Origin: a virus
Virus record (IMG/VR): IMGVR_UViG_3300042330_000875
Coordinates: 1-64,000 of that record
DNA: 64,000 bases
Strand: one strand, 5' to 3'
The stretch's first letter is position 1. The number at the start of each line of letters is the position of its first letter. This document shows, piece by piece, positions 41,250 to 50,857 of the stretch. A model generated the notes under the pieces. It searched no databases. It had not been told where the DNA came from and was given only the letters and a program-made list of their open reading frames with translations. The translations under genes and the position numbers were made by a program.

Positions 41250-43344
41250 CAAATTGTTTAGTAAATTCTTTTTTATTTTCCGATTCAATTTTCAAAAGAA
41301 TTTCTGGTGTTTCTGTTGCACCAAAATCAATAAATTCTTTTACTGTTTCAAAATCGCCAGGAGCTAAAACATATTGATCATTAAGAATAAATTCATCGGG
41401 TTCTCGATCCCAATACATTTTAAACATTTTTAATTTTTGATCTTTGTTCATATAATTAAATTTAATCTTAATTTGAAACCGTCTTAAAAATGCTTGTTCT
41501 AAAGATTTTTCATAATTGGTTGTAATTGCAAAATCGCATTTACGCAATTGTGTTTGAACTAAAAATTCATTTGCAATACTTTTCATATATTCGGCGCTTT
41601 TACCTTCTTTATTTGTTAAGAAAGTTTCAGCTTCATCAATTAATAAAATTGAATCTTCTTGATAAGCTTGTTCAAAACTTTCGGCAATATTTTGTTCAGT
41701 TTCTCCATAATAAGCAGAAATTAAGTCACTTGGTTTTTTAACCAAAACATTTTTGTTAAATTTTTCACCTAAATAATGAACTAATTGACTTTTACCTGTT
41801 CCACTTGGGCCTGATAAAAGCATATTCCATTTTTTATCAACTGATTTTAATTGATCAACAATTGAATTAACATTAACGTTTGTATTCAATAAACTAAGAT
41901 CATAAACTTTTGAAGCTTCGGTTAATTTAAATTCTCGTTTACGCCCCCAACGATTCATACGGTCGATTTGTTGAACAACATCAATTACGTTTTCTTTTGG
42001 GTTTAAAGCGATAATTTCACAAACTCGTTGAATATCCCAAGGAGTAATGTCGAATGTTTTTGCAAATTGTTTCTTTTGTGTTTCATTAAAGATTTTTTCA
42101 CCGTATTTATTCCAAGTTTTAATGCGTGTTTTTGCACTATGAACTTTAAATTCGGCTGTATATTTCATTCTTCTTAAAAATGAAGTTTCCATATAAACAT
42201 GATTGGCAGTAAAGATTGTTGGGATTGTTGCTTTTTCTAATAAATTATTAACAAACAATTTACTAAATTCTTTATCTTCTCTTGTTAAATCTTCTAATTC
42301 ATCAAAAAGCAAAATAGTATTTTTTTTATTTTTAAAGAATTTTTGAGCTAACACAAAATCACCCAAGCGCTGATCTCTTTTCTTTTCACCCAATGAACTT
42401 TCGCCAACTCGAATTAATTTATATCCAAGAGAGTTTGCTAATGCGCCTGCATATTCGGTTTTACCTGTTCCTGGTTTTCCCCATAATAAAAAGTTTGTTC
42501 CGCGATCATTTTTCTTAATTAAATTTTTAAAAATATTATGAGGAATTGTATCATCATAATCATCTAAACTTAATACTGATTTTTGATCAGTTGGGAAGAA
42601 AATATTTTCAATATCTTTTTTATTGATTTCAGGTGTATCTAAAATTTGTTTTAAACGGTCATCAAATTCAAATGATAAACAACTAAACATCATATCAGAT
42701 TGTTGATAAGTTTTTTTGAAAAACCCAAAACGAAACAAATCAGTATTGCCTAAAAGAATATTTTTTATTTTTTGTTGATCAACTTCAAGAACAATTGATA
42801 ATGCGCGATAATCGCTACCAATTTTCTTAATAAAATAATCAAGATATTCTTTTACGTACCAAAGAGTTGTTTGTTCATTTTCATACATTAAATAAAGTAT
42901 TTTCATTTCTAATTGGTCAAGTGAAATACTTTTACCAAATTTTTTAATATTTTTTGGTAATTTAAAGTTTTCAACAAGCCAATTGTCTTTAATTGTATTA
43001 ACATAAAATTCTAAATCGAAATTTTGAATAAATTGTTCATTTCTACTTTTAATAAAAATATTTTTTTGTTTACCTTCGCGCTCGCCAACTGGATTTTCTT
43101 TTTCATGTTTCATTAATTCATCTTGAAAATTTTGAAACGCTGTTTGTCCTAAAAGTTTTTCATCTCCATGTTCGAATATAAATTCTCTAATAGCAAATGG
43201 TTGTTGAACATAAAGATGATCGAATAATTTATAAAAAATATTTTTTAATAATGTGGATACAATATTCACGTCTGGTTGTCCTTTACCTAAAATTAATTGT
43301 CTTATCCTGTGACCATGTAATTCTTCTATTCGCATTACTTGCAT
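41233..43344 (-). CDS. Double AAA+ ATPase
   Basis: The 703-residue protein has about 270 N-terminal residues without a known domain, then two AAA+ modules. Module 1 has GKPGTGKTEY and ILLFDELEDL. Module 2 has GPSGTGKSQL, PSDLISAYYGETEQNI and ILLIDEAETFL. The arrangement recalls Cdc48-type unfoldases. It may remodel a phage or host complex; a ClpP protease gene at 51090 is a possible partner. Its start overlaps the GGCT-like gene. Confidence 0.82.
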   Translation of the reverse strand: MQVMRIEELHGHRIRQLILGKGQPDVNIVSTLLKNIFYKLFDHLYVQQPFAIREFIFEHGDEKLLGQTAFQNFQDELMKHEKENPVGEREGKQKNIFIKSRNEQFIQNFDLEFYVNTIKDNWLVENFKLPKNIKKFGKSISLDQLEMKILYLMYENEQTTLWYVKEYLDYFIKKIGSDYRALSIVLEVDQQKIKNILLGNTDLFRFGFFKKTYQQSDMMFSCLSFEFDDRLKQILDTPEINKKDIENIFFPTDQKSVLSLDDYDDTIPHNIFKNLIKKNDRGTNFLLWGKPGTGKTEYAGALANSLGYKLIRVGESSLGEKKRDQRLGDFVLAQKFFKNKKNTILLFDELEDLTREDKEFSKLFVNNLLEKATIPTIFTANHVYMETSFLRRMKYTAEFKVHSAKTRIKTWNKYGEKIFNETQKKQFAKTFDITPWDIQRVCEIIALNPKENVIDVVQQIDRMNRWGRKREFKLTEASKVYDLSLLNTNVNVNSIVDQLKSVDKKWNMLLSGPSGTGKSQLVHYLGEKFNKNVLVKKPSDLISAYYGETEQNIAESFEQAYQEDSILLIDEAETFLTNKEGKSAEYMKSIANEFLVQTQLRKCDFAITTNYEKSLEQAFLRRFQIKIKFNYMNKDQKLKMFKMYWDREPDEFILNDQYVLAPGDFETVKEFIDFGATETPEILLKIESENKKEFTKQFGFAAN

Positions 43345-43687
43345 CTAAATTTTTAAACCTTTCATAATCTTCACCACTATCAATTAAAATATAACACCAT
43401 GCTTTATTAGCATGTTTATTATCTAAAATGTTGATTTCTTCTCTTTGGTAAAATTTACCATTACTTTCCAAATAATCTAAATCTTCTAAAGTTAATATAT
43501 CAACTTGATAAATTTCTCCTTCAACTGAATTATTTCCTTTAATCATACCAGGAAAACTTCCTAAGTTAATTAAATCAAAATTAAATTCAGTTCTTGCATT
43601 TCCTAAAAATTTATTATTTGGATTATTAATAATTAAATCATTATTATGAAAATTTTTCTTTAAACTTCCATAAACAAAAACATTATA
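43283..43687 (-). CDS. Gamma-glutamylcyclotransferase-like protein
   Basis: From ATG 43687, behind AAAAGGAG, the product is 134 residues. YNVFVYGSLKKN is the substrate-binding loop of the GGCT/BtrG fold, and LEDLDYLESNGKFYQRE contains the expected catalytic Glu. Members release 5-oxoproline from gamma-glutamyl amines. BtrG works in aminoglycoside assembly, but this gene is outside the cluster. Confidence 0.75.
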   Translation of the reverse strand, partial: YNVFVYGSLKKNFHNNDLIINNPNNKFLGNARTEFNFDLINLGSFPGMIKGNNSVEGEIYQVDILTLEDLDYLESNGKFYQREEINILDNKHANKAWCYILIDSGEDYERFKNLDASNANRRITWSQDKTINFR

Positions 43688-43710
43688 CATATTTTTACTC
43701 CTTTTAACAA

Positions 43711-43738
43711 AGATTAACTTATTTTTTGGTTTTGTCAA
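43711..43738 (-). promoter_or_regulatory. Sigma70-type promoter of the GGCT/AAA+ operon
   Basis: TTGACA, 16 bp, TAATCT on the minus strand, shortly before ATG 43687. The plus strand from here to 43827 is the leader of the tail-fibre gene. Confidence 0.72.
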
Positions 43739-43826
43739 GCTAAACATTTTAAAGAATTTTATATTCTAAAAAATTAACAATTTCTTTTAAATAATTAAAA
43801 TATCTATGTTTTCTGAGGATTTTTAA

Positions 43827-46634
43827 ATGCCAGTTGTATCAAATGCAAGAATTACGCCATTAACCGGAGAAGTAACATTTTTACCTGATGATCCAAATCA
43901 AGCAGCAAGTGGTAATTCAAATGCTGATGCTGGTGCAACCGCGCCTATTTATGTAAAAACCGTTCAAGGAGAAAATCTTGGTAGTGGTGAAGAATTATTT
44001 AAATCTTCATTAGGTAGTCAAGATATTGTTTTTACTTTTAAAACATTAAAAGCCGGTACTGGTGTTGTTTTACAATCTGATGGTGAAGAAATTACAATTA
44101 ATAATACTGGAACCAGTAGTTTTATTGGATTATCAGATGGTCCTGGTTCTATTGTTTCAAATGGTATTTTAGTTGGTAATCAAAGTGCTGATCAATTAGT
44201 TTATATTACTCCACCTGCACAATCAAATTTATTTTTATCATTTAATGGAACAGATTTTGTTTGGGATACAATACCTGTTAATGTTGGTGAAATTAATACA
44301 GGTAATAATTTAGGTTCAATTGGTGAAGGTGTTTATGCTAGTAAAACTGGAACAGTATTAAACTTTAAAAAAATTCGTGCTGGTTCTGGAATTACAGTAA
44401 CTTCATCATTAAATGATATAACAATTACTGGTTCTGGTGAAGCAAATAGTGGAAGTAATTTAGGAAGTGGATTAAGCGTTTATGCTGGAAAATCAGGAAC
44501 AACTTTAAATTTTAAAACCTTAAAGGTAACAGGTGATTTAACTTCAAATTTTACAGCAAATGATATAACAATTAATTCCAATTTACAAGCAGAAAATATT
44601 GGTTTAACTGGAACTGGTTTGTTTGCACAAAAAAATAATAATTTTTTGCAATTTAAAAAATTATTAAGTGGTGGCAATATTACAATTTCAGAAACAGCAG
44701 AAAATGTAACATTAACTGTTCCTGCCGGTGAAATTGCAGAAATGACAAATTTAGGTGTAGGTGGTGCAGGAACAGGACAAATTTTCCGTGATAAAACTGC
44801 ATCAACATTTAATATGCGTCGTTTAGTTGCTGGTTCAAACGTTTCTATTGTTCAAACAGGCAATGATATTACTATAAATTCAACTACAGGTGGTGGAACA
44901 GTAACAAGTGTTACAGCAGTTGGAGCAAATGGAATTGTTGTTACAGGTGGACCAATTACAACATCTGGTTCATTAACTGTTGGTTTAAATCCAAGTGGTG
45001 CTTCGGCTGGTTCTTATGTAAATCCAACATTAACAGTAAATGATCGTGGATTAATTACATCAATTACAAGCAATCCTAGTGGTGGTGAAGCTAATACCGC
45101 AAGTAATTTGGGTGTAGTTGGACCAGGAACCGCACAAATTTTTTCTAATAAAACAGGTGTTGATTTACAATTTAGACGTTTGGTTGCTGGTGCTGGTATT
45201 AATTTATCTCAAAACTCAACTGACATACAAATTTCAAATAGTACATTAGGAACCGTAACATCAGTTGGTTTAACCGGCTCAAGTAGTATTTCAATAACTG
45301 GCGCATCACCTATTACTTCTTCTGGAACATTTGCTTTAGATTTAACTAATACAGGTGTTGCTGCTGGAACTTATTCTTATCCAACAATGCAAATTGATGC
45401 AAAAGGAAGAATTTTAGCAATTAGTAACAATATAGTTTCAGGTGGAACTGTAACAAGTGTTACTTTAAATCCATTAAGTAATAAAATTTCAATTTCAGGA
45501 AGTCCAATTACAACATCTGGAACTATCAATTTAGATGTAAATGAAAATAATTTAAACATTGCTAATATGACTGGTACTTTAAGTTATACTCGTGGTGGTA
45601 CTGGATTAACAACAACAACATTAGGAAGTTTATTAGTTCAAACTGCAACTGGTTATAATTCATTACCAATAGGTACACAAGATCAAGTATTAACCGTTGA
45701 TAGTGGAAACATTATTTGGTCAACTATTTCTGCAATGACCGATCCAACAACTACGGCAGGTGATTTAATTTATCGCAATACAAGTAATGCGATTGATCGT
45801 TTACCCGTTGGTTCAAACAATCAAGTATTAACAGTAGTTTCAGGAACATTACAATGGGCGAATAGTCCAAGTGGTTTTGCTGATCCAATGACAACAAGTG
45901 GTGATATTATCATTCGTAATAATTCAAATATTACAAGCAGATTACCAGTTGGAACAAATAATCAAATTTTAACTGTTATTGGTGGGAATGTTGTTTGGAG
46001 CAATCCTGCTTTTACAAATCCATTAACAACTGCTGGCGATTTAATGTATCAAAATTCTTCAGCAACGAGATTACCAATTGGTACCAATGGTCAAGTATTA
46101 ACTGTTGATGCTGGATTACCTAAATGGATGAACAATGCAAGTGGTTTTTCTGATCCAATGACCAATGCAGGCGATATTATTATTAGAAATGGTTCAAATA
46201 CAACTACAAGATTACCAATTGGTACAACTAATCAAGTATTATCTGTAGGTGTATCAGGTGTTCCAGAATGGGCAACTACCACAGCCGCACAAACCACTTA
46301 TACGTTTAAAGTAAATTTTGATGGTTCAGGAAACATTGATATAACAACACCATTTTCTGATGTTCCTGTTGGTTGGTCAATTAGTCGAGATAATACCAAT
46401 CAATTTACAGTAACACACAATTTAGGTAATGGTGCAACACCAAAAACAGCGTTGATTGGTTATGCTTTACATACAACTTATGGTTTTATTCAAAAAATTG
46501 TAACAGGTAATCCACCTACTCAATATTCTTGCACATTTAGTCCTACTAATAAAACATTTACTGTTTATAGTGCAAGTTTATCAAATGCACAAGTAAGTAT
46601 TAATTCATACATTTTATATAAAATAACTTTCTGA
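43827..46634 (+). CDS. Tail fibre protein, repeat-rich
   Basis: The 935-residue protein is built of repeats. The first type is GSNLG..G...Y..K.G..LNFK..., seen at least five times. Next are TVTSV......I...G.PITTSG units, then DP.T.AGD.I.RN......RLP(V/I)G..NQVLTV units. Such beta-rich Gly/Ser/Thr repeats form trimeric fibres. The C-terminal 100 residues (VTHNLGNGATPKTALIGYAL) are non-repetitive and may be the receptor or attachment tip. A GAGGA ribosome site precedes the ATG. It is first of three fibre genes. Confidence 0.85.
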   Translation: MPVVSNARITPLTGEVTFLPDDPNQAASGNSNADAGATAPIYVKTVQGENLGSGEELFKSSLGSQDIVFTFKTLKAGTGVVLQSDGEEITINNTGTSSFIGLSDGPGSIVSNGILVGNQSADQLVYITPPAQSNLFLSFNGTDFVWDTIPVNVGEINTGNNLGSIGEGVYASKTGTVLNFKKIRAGSGITVTSSLNDITITGSGEANSGSNLGSGLSVYAGKSGTTLNFKTLKVTGDLTSNFTANDITINSNLQAENIGLTGTGLFAQKNNNFLQFKKLLSGGNITISETAENVTLTVPAGEIAEMTNLGVGGAGTGQIFRDKTASTFNMRRLVAGSNVSIVQTGNDITINSTTGGGTVTSVTAVGANGIVVTGGPITTSGSLTVGLNPSGASAGSYVNPTLTVNDRGLITSITSNPSGGEANTASNLGVVGPGTAQIFSNKTGVDLQFRRLVAGAGINLSQNSTDIQISNSTLGTVTSVGLTGSSSISITGASPITSSGTFALDLTNTGVAAGTYSYPTMQIDAKGRILAISNNIVSGGTVTSVTLNPLSNKISISGSPITTSGTINLDVNENNLNIANMTGTLSYTRGGTGLTTTTLGSLLVQTATGYNSLPIGTQDQVLTVDSGNIIWSTISAMTDPTTTAGDLIYRNTSNAIDRLPVGSNNQVLTVVSGTLQWANSPSGFADPMTTSGDIIIRNNSNITSRLPVGTNNQILTVIGGNVVWSNPAFTNPLTTAGDLMYQNSSATRLPIGTNGQVLTVDAGLPKWMNNASGFSDPMTNAGDIIIRNGSNTTTRLPIGTTNQVLSVGVSGVPEWATTTAAQTTYTFKVNFDGSGNIDITTPFSDVPVGWSISRDNTNQFTVTHNLGNGATPKTALIGYALHTTYGFIQKIVTGNPPTQYSCTFSPTNKTFTVYSASLSNAQVSINSYILYKITF

Positions 46635-46643
46635 GGTAATTAA

Positions 46644-48008
46644 ATGCCAATTTTTCCTTCTAAACTATTACCTTTGGATATTTTAACAATTGTGCCACAA
46701 GCCAATTGGATAGAAAATGATGGAACTGGTGATCCTTGGATTGGTAATCCTTATCGTTGGACTTTAACGGCCAATGTTTCTGCACAAACCCATTCTTGTC
46801 ATTTAACTCCAACTCCTTTTTTATATGACGGAAATGATATTTTTGTAGGTATGTGGTTAGCTGATATATTAAGTGGGTTATCAGTAAAAATTGTTACTAT
46901 AAATTCACAAAATGCAAATCAAATAAATTGTATTGTTGAAGATGTTGATCGTTTTAATACATTTTCTGATCCTTCACAAAACGGAATTGGAATTGGAAAT
47001 ACCGGAACTGGTTTTTGTTTTCAATTAGGGGAAGATGGTTTACCAGTTTTAGGAAATATGACTTCAAGTGGCCCAATTTTAAAACAAAATCCAGCTTGGC
47101 AAGAAGATTTAGTTGGTAGATTTCGTTCAAGAAACTTTACAAAAGATTATATTAATGTTTTACAACCTTCACACGGTTTACAACCCGACGATTTAATTAG
47201 ATTAAATGGTTCTGGTAATTTTGTTAAAGCGCAAGCAACAAGTTTATTGGCTGCAAACGTAATTGGTAAAGTAGTTGATGTTGGAATTCCCGGTATTAAT
47301 TATTTTAGTTATAAACCATTTGGTGATATTCGTTCAACTTCTACTGTATTACCTGGAACACCTGGAAATTTATTATATTTAAATCCAACTACTCCTGGAA
47401 CATTTACTTTATCTAAGCCTTCTATTTGGAGTAAATCAGTTGCAATTAAAATGTCAGATACAAAAGCAATGTTTTTTGCTAGTAATTTTGATGCTATTAC
47501 AAGTGCAGGATATACAAATAATGCTTATCAAGTTAACACTATTGCAGAACGTGATGCTTTAATTGGGGTTAATATTGGTGATCAAGTACGAGTTAATAAT
47601 GTTGGAAATAATCGTTGGGGATTATACAGTTATTCAACTGGTAATGTTTGGAGTTTAATATCAACACAAGAAGCAGTTGCAACTGATGCACAAACAATTA
47701 ATTTAATTGTTAATTTTGATTCAATTTCGCCAACTCAAATAGCACAAGTATTAAGTGGAACTAAAATTATTGAGGCAACTATTAGAGTAATTACGCCATT
47801 TAATGGAACTACACCAACAATAACAATTGGTGGTCCTTCAAGTAATGATTCAATAATGAAAATAAATCATAGTGATTTAAAAGCAATTGGTTTTTATGAA
47901 AAATCTTCAGAATTTGTATATCCGGTTGATTCAATTGTTAATTATTATTTAAATACTTCAGGTTCTACCGCAGGTTCACTTGAATTAACATTAACTTATG
48001 TTCGATGA
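46644..48008 (+). CDS. Tail fibre-associated protein
   Basis: A 454-residue protein, 9 bp after the previous gene, with ribosome site GAGGTAAT. It begins MPIFPSKLLPLDILTIVPQA, has a central IGKVVDVGIPG and LLYLNPTTPGTFTLSKP region, and ends with beta-strand-rich sequence. IAERDALIGVNIGDQVRVNN resembles a unit common in phage fibre proteins. It is probably a baseplate or fibre subunit. Confidence 0.65.
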   Translation: MPIFPSKLLPLDILTIVPQANWIENDGTGDPWIGNPYRWTLTANVSAQTHSCHLTPTPFLYDGNDIFVGMWLADILSGLSVKIVTINSQNANQINCIVEDVDRFNTFSDPSQNGIGIGNTGTGFCFQLGEDGLPVLGNMTSSGPILKQNPAWQEDLVGRFRSRNFTKDYINVLQPSHGLQPDDLIRLNGSGNFVKAQATSLLAANVIGKVVDVGIPGINYFSYKPFGDIRSTSTVLPGTPGNLLYLNPTTPGTFTLSKPSIWSKSVAIKMSDTKAMFFASNFDAITSAGYTNNAYQVNTIAERDALIGVNIGDQVRVNNVGNNRWGLYSYSTGNVWSLISTQEAVATDAQTINLIVNFDSISPTQIAQVLSGTKIIEATIRVITPFNGTTPTITIGGPSSNDSIMKINHSDLKAIGFYEKSSEFVYPVDSIVNYYLNTSGSTAGSLELTLTYVR

Positions 48009-48018
48009 GGAAAAATAA

Positions 48019-49656
48019 ATGACTACTAAAAATTTTGGTTTAATTGGTGTAGGTTCTACACTTCAACTTGGGAAAAATGGCGGTGTTTTTGATTTTAACA
48101 CTGGCAAATTACGTGCTAGAAATGCTGCCAATTCAGCATTTATTAATTTTCAAGCAGCAAGTCCAGTAGCAAATGATGATGTAGCAACTAAACAATATGT
48201 TGATGGCTTAGTTGCAGGTGGCGTAAGATATCGTGGTACAGTTGATGCAAGTGCAGCCAACCCTGCTGCTGCTGGTGTTATTGGTATTCCCGCAAATGGC
48301 GATCAATATAAAGCAACAACAGCCGGTAATACTGCATTTGGTTTTCAATTAAATGTTGGTGATTTTGTCATTTATAATGGTACAATTTGGGATAAAATCG
48401 ATGCAACTGATCCAAGTATAACTGGTACGTCAAATCGTATTACTGTAACTGCAACTGGTGATACATCTTATCAAGTTGATATTGCTTCAACTTATGTTGG
48501 TCAAACTTCTATTACTACATTGGGTACAATTACAACTGGTACTTGGAATGGTACAGTAATTGGAACAACTTATGGTGGTACTGGATTAGGGTCATTAGGT
48601 ACAGCCAATCAACAATTACGTGTTAATGCTGGCGGAACTGCTTTAGAATATTTTACACCTACTGCAATTGATTCAACAAGAATTACAAACTTAGGTGGCA
48701 CAACTTTTGTTGATACAGATGAGGTTGCTAATACTGTTGTAGCAAACGTAAATGGTGATCGTGTATTTGAAATTAAAAATACTGGCGGAACTGCTGATAG
48801 CATTTTTGAAATTGAAGCTGGAACCGCTGGTGAAATTTCTATTAATGTTACTTCTGGTACTGCAACTGATAGTGATCTTCGTTTAAATCCGCTTGGTAAT
48901 GGTCGTGTTATTGTTGGTGGAACAGGCGCAGCAGTAGTTCAAGCTAATACAGATGAAGATTTGCAATTATTTGCTGGTGATGGCGTAAATGGTGGCGATT
49001 TAGTTCTTAAAGCTGGTAATGGTTCTACAACTTCAGGCACAATTCGTTTCTTAGATAATTCAGCTTCAGAAAATCTTATTTTTGAAGTTGGTGCTGGTAA
49101 TGCTGCAACCAATCTTGAATTAACTTCAAGTGCAACTGGTGTAACATTGTCTGCAAAAGGTTCAGCAACTAATATCGATTTAATTCTTGGTTCAAAAACC
49201 CCAGGTAATAACGTTGGTTTAGTAAAAGCTGTTGCTGGTTATGATGCTGCTTTAACAACCAATTATGCAACTGATTCTAATGAAACTTTTGTAACATTAG
49301 GTACAGTAAAAGCTAAATTAGCTGAAGTTGCTGCTGGTGTTGATCCAGAAGTTCGTCGTGGTTCATTTACAACAACTGCTTCAACCAATATTGGTACAGT
49401 ATTACCAACTGTTGCATATATCGGTCGTGCAATTGTAAGAGTTACAAGTGCTTATACAAGTGGTGGCACATTTACATTAAAAGCTGGTGCGACTACAATT
49501 GCCGGTGATTCTGATGTTGATTTACAAGCAACTGGTACTTATTTGATTGACATTTATGATGGTGCAAATTATGGGGCAACACAACTTGCAGTTGAAATTG
49601 GTGGTTCACCTGCTGCTGGTGCTGCAATAATTTCGGTTGAATATAAAATTGCTTAA
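48019..49656 (+). CDS. Tail fibre protein
   Basis: The 545-residue protein contains DDVATKQYVDGLVAGGVRYRG, a signature widespread in phage fibres and virion needles, then YGGTGLGSLGTANQQLRV and repeated GTA/AGN-rich strands. The C-terminal 100 residues (RRGSFTTTASTNIGTVLP onward) form a separate beta domain. Composition is richer in Ala/Gly than the rest of the genome. A terminator follows directly. Confidence 0.8.
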   Translation: MTTKNFGLIGVGSTLQLGKNGGVFDFNTGKLRARNAANSAFINFQAASPVANDDVATKQYVDGLVAGGVRYRGTVDASAANPAAAGVIGIPANGDQYKATTAGNTAFGFQLNVGDFVIYNGTIWDKIDATDPSITGTSNRITVTATGDTSYQVDIASTYVGQTSITTLGTITTGTWNGTVIGTTYGGTGLGSLGTANQQLRVNAGGTALEYFTPTAIDSTRITNLGGTTFVDTDEVANTVVANVNGDRVFEIKNTGGTADSIFEIEAGTAGEISINVTSGTATDSDLRLNPLGNGRVIVGGTGAAVVQANTDEDLQLFAGDGVNGGDLVLKAGNGSTTSGTIRFLDNSASENLIFEVGAGNAATNLELTSSATGVTLSAKGSATNIDLILGSKTPGNNVGLVKAVAGYDAALTTNYATDSNETFVTLGTVKAKLAEVAAGVDPEVRRGSFTTTASTNIGTVLPTVAYIGRAIVRVTSAYTSGGTFTLKAGATTIAGDSDVDLQATGTYLIDIYDGANYGATQLAVEIGGSPAAGAAIISVEYKIA

Positions 49657-49676
49657 TAATTAAAATATTAAAATAA

Positions 49677-49707
49677 AAAGGGGGAGAAATAATTCTCCCC
49701 CTTTTTT
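49677..49707 (+). terminator. Rho-independent terminator of the fibre operon
   Basis: A strong stem (AAAAGGGGGAGAA / TTCTCCCCCTTTT) with a short loop and a T run, 20 bp after the last fibre gene. The following 125 bp up to 49832 hold no gene that I can support. Confidence 0.9.
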
Positions 49708-49832
49708 GTTCTGATAAAAGAAACTAAACTCAGAACTAACTTGCTTTTTTTAATCTACTGTACAATCAGGAGTGATAGGTTTCTTTATATTCTAAATATA
49801 TCTTTTATTGATCGAATTGTCAATCTTTATTT

Positions 49833-50171
49833 TTATTCTTTTGAAATATTTTCTACATTATATTCCATAAAATCGCTTAGAACAAAAAACAGATATACTA
49901 AAGCAGGAGCGCCGTTAAACAATAAAATCGCAAATAAAACAATAATATTTAGTTTACCACCAGAAGTATTAAGAAAGTAATCAGCAAGTGATTTGGAATT
50001 AAAAACTTTTTGTCCATACGTATTATACATTTTTTTCATATTATGCAATGAGTAAAATAGATAAGCAAAAATAAGAAAAACAATTGCAAAATAAATAATC
50101 GAACCTGTTGTAATAGCCAAAGTTGAATTTACAATTACATCTTGTGATGGGAAAAAAGTAGTAGTAGGCAT
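49833..50171 (-). CDS. Two-span membrane protein
   Basis: From ATG 50171 (AAGGAG upstream) the product is 112 residues. Hydrophobic spans are at about residues 20-42 (SIIYFAIVFLIFAYLFY) and 72-97 (IIVLFAILLFNGAPALVYLFF), with a basic loop between. A holin or antiholin role is possible from size and topology. It has its own promoter. Confidence 0.65.
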   Translation of the reverse strand: MPTTTFFPSQDVIVNSTLAITTGSIIYFAIVFLIFAYLFYSLHNMKKMYNTYGQKVFNSKSLADYFLNTSGGKLNIIVLFAILLFNGAPALVYLFFVLSDFMEYNVENISKE

Positions 50172-50217
50172 ATTGATTTCTCCTTGTGTTTGGCGATATT
50201 GCCGTGTTGATAAAATG

Positions 50218-50246
50218 ATATTAGTATATTTGTTATTAGTTGTCAA
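50218..50246 (-). promoter_or_regulatory. Sigma70-type promoter with hairpin leader (gene at 49833)
   Basis: TTGACA, 17 bp, TAATAT on the minus strand. The leader of about 40 nt contains ATCAACACGGCAATATCGCC, a small hairpin, then ACACAAGGAGAAATCA before the ATG. The layout matches the leaders at 50606 and 53360. Confidence 0.85.
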
Positions 50247-50264
50247 TACCTTTTTTATTATTGT

Positions 50265-50558
50265 TTAAGAAAAAATAATAAAAACCATACCGACACCAAT
50301 CATAAAAATAGGTCGAAAATAGGCCATAAATTTGAAAAATTTTTTATTTATTTGTCCTTCTTTTCCGGTAAGTTTTAAAATTAAAGCATCATTTGCTTTA
50401 ATCCAAGCATCCCAATTAACTTGTGTCGTTTTTAGGTCAATGTCCGCAAACCCAAGAGGAATAGTAATTGTTTTACCATTTAAAACATAGATAAACAATC
50501 GGCGTCCATAAACAAGCATTAAAAATACACCAAAAATTTGCAATGCATACGTAATCAT
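50265..50558 (-). CDS. Two-span membrane protein
   Basis: A 97-residue protein with an N-terminal span (ALQIFGVFLMLVYGRRLFIYV) and a C-terminal span (FRPIFMIGVGMVFIIFS) separated by a soluble segment of about 45 residues (IDLKTTQVNWDAWIKANDAL). It lies just upstream of the other membrane gene but has its own promoter. Function is unknown. Confidence 0.65.
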   Translation of the reverse strand: MITYALQIFGVFLMLVYGRRLFIYVLNGKTITIPLGFADIDLKTTQVNWDAWIKANDALILKLTGKEGQINKKFFKFMAYFRPIFMIGVGMVFIIFS

Positions 50559-50605
50559 TTGATTTCTCCTTGGTTGTGTTTTGACGTTTCCGTCTTGATG
50601 TACCG

Positions 50606-50634
50606 ATAATAGAAAATTTTCTGGTTTGTGTCAA
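50606..50634 (-). promoter_or_regulatory. Sigma70-type promoter with GACG-GAAA-CGTC leader hairpin (gene at 50265)
   Basis: TTGACA, 17 bp, TATTAT on the minus strand, then ATCAAGACGGAAACGTC. GACG and CGTC pair around a GAAA tetraloop. The same promoter and hairpin are found before the gene at 53003. Confidence 0.88.
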
Positions 50635-50664
50635 GCATATTTTTTGAAAATGTTTTGAAAAATT

Positions 50665-50690
50665 AAAAGGCGGGAAATTTCCCGCCTTTT
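50665..50690 (-). terminator. Rho-independent terminator (GGCGGG type)
   Basis: A perfect palindrome (AAAAGGCGGGAAA and complement). On the minus strand it ends the candidate small RNA. An identical 26-bp sequence forms the terminator at 52624-52651, so the module has been duplicated. Confidence 0.88.
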
Positions 50691-50811
50691 ATGATAATGT
50701 TTTGTTTTCCTCACCATGAAACGCATTAACTTAACAAAGGAACAAAACTTGGTATGCTTGGTTTTATCACGAAACCCCTGGAGGTAGTTAAGTTTTTACT
50801 ACGTGCGCCAT
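50665..50811 (-). ncRNA. Candidate small RNA with own promoter and terminator
   Basis: A consensus promoter (50818-50846) and a strong terminator (50665-50690) bracket about 145 nt. The region is richer in G/C than its surroundings and has no long reading frame. The only minus-strand frame with a start near the 5' end is seven codons (MAHVVKT). ACCAAGCAT-ACCAAG is a direct repeat within it. No known RNA family is recognised. Confidence 0.5.
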
Positions 50812-50817
50812 AATTGA

Positions 50818-50846
50818 ATATTATTATTTTTAATGGTAGTTGTCAA
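50818..50846 (-). promoter_or_regulatory. Consensus sigma70 promoter of the small RNA candidate
   Basis: TTGACA, 17 bp, TAATAT on the minus strand, 12 bp after the gene at 50858. It has an ideal -35 box and one of the best -10 boxes in the window. Confidence 0.82.
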
Positions 50847-50857
50847 GAAGTTTTATT

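Noticed and set aside
44480-45559. Minus-strand frames within the tail fibre gene
   Set aside because: Antisense to repeat units; they recur because the repeats recur and are Val/Pro/Lys-rich shadows.
43827-49656. Diversity-generating retroelement acting on the fibre genes
   Set aside because: No reverse transcriptase and no adenine-rich template repeat next to the fibre genes; the internal repeats are ordinary fibre modules.
49741-49980. Plus-strand frame of 79 codons after the fibre terminator
   Set aside because: Overlaps the membrane gene at 49833 on the other strand, which has a promoter, ribosome site and clear spans; the plus frame has none.
49833-50246. Longer start (50246) for the membrane gene
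   Set aside because: That codon lies within the -35 box of its own promoter; ATG 50171 has AAGGAG.
50717-50788. Short plus-strand frame MKRINLTKEQNLVCLVLSRN
   Set aside because: No ribosome site, and it lies antisense to a well-defined promoter-to-terminator unit.
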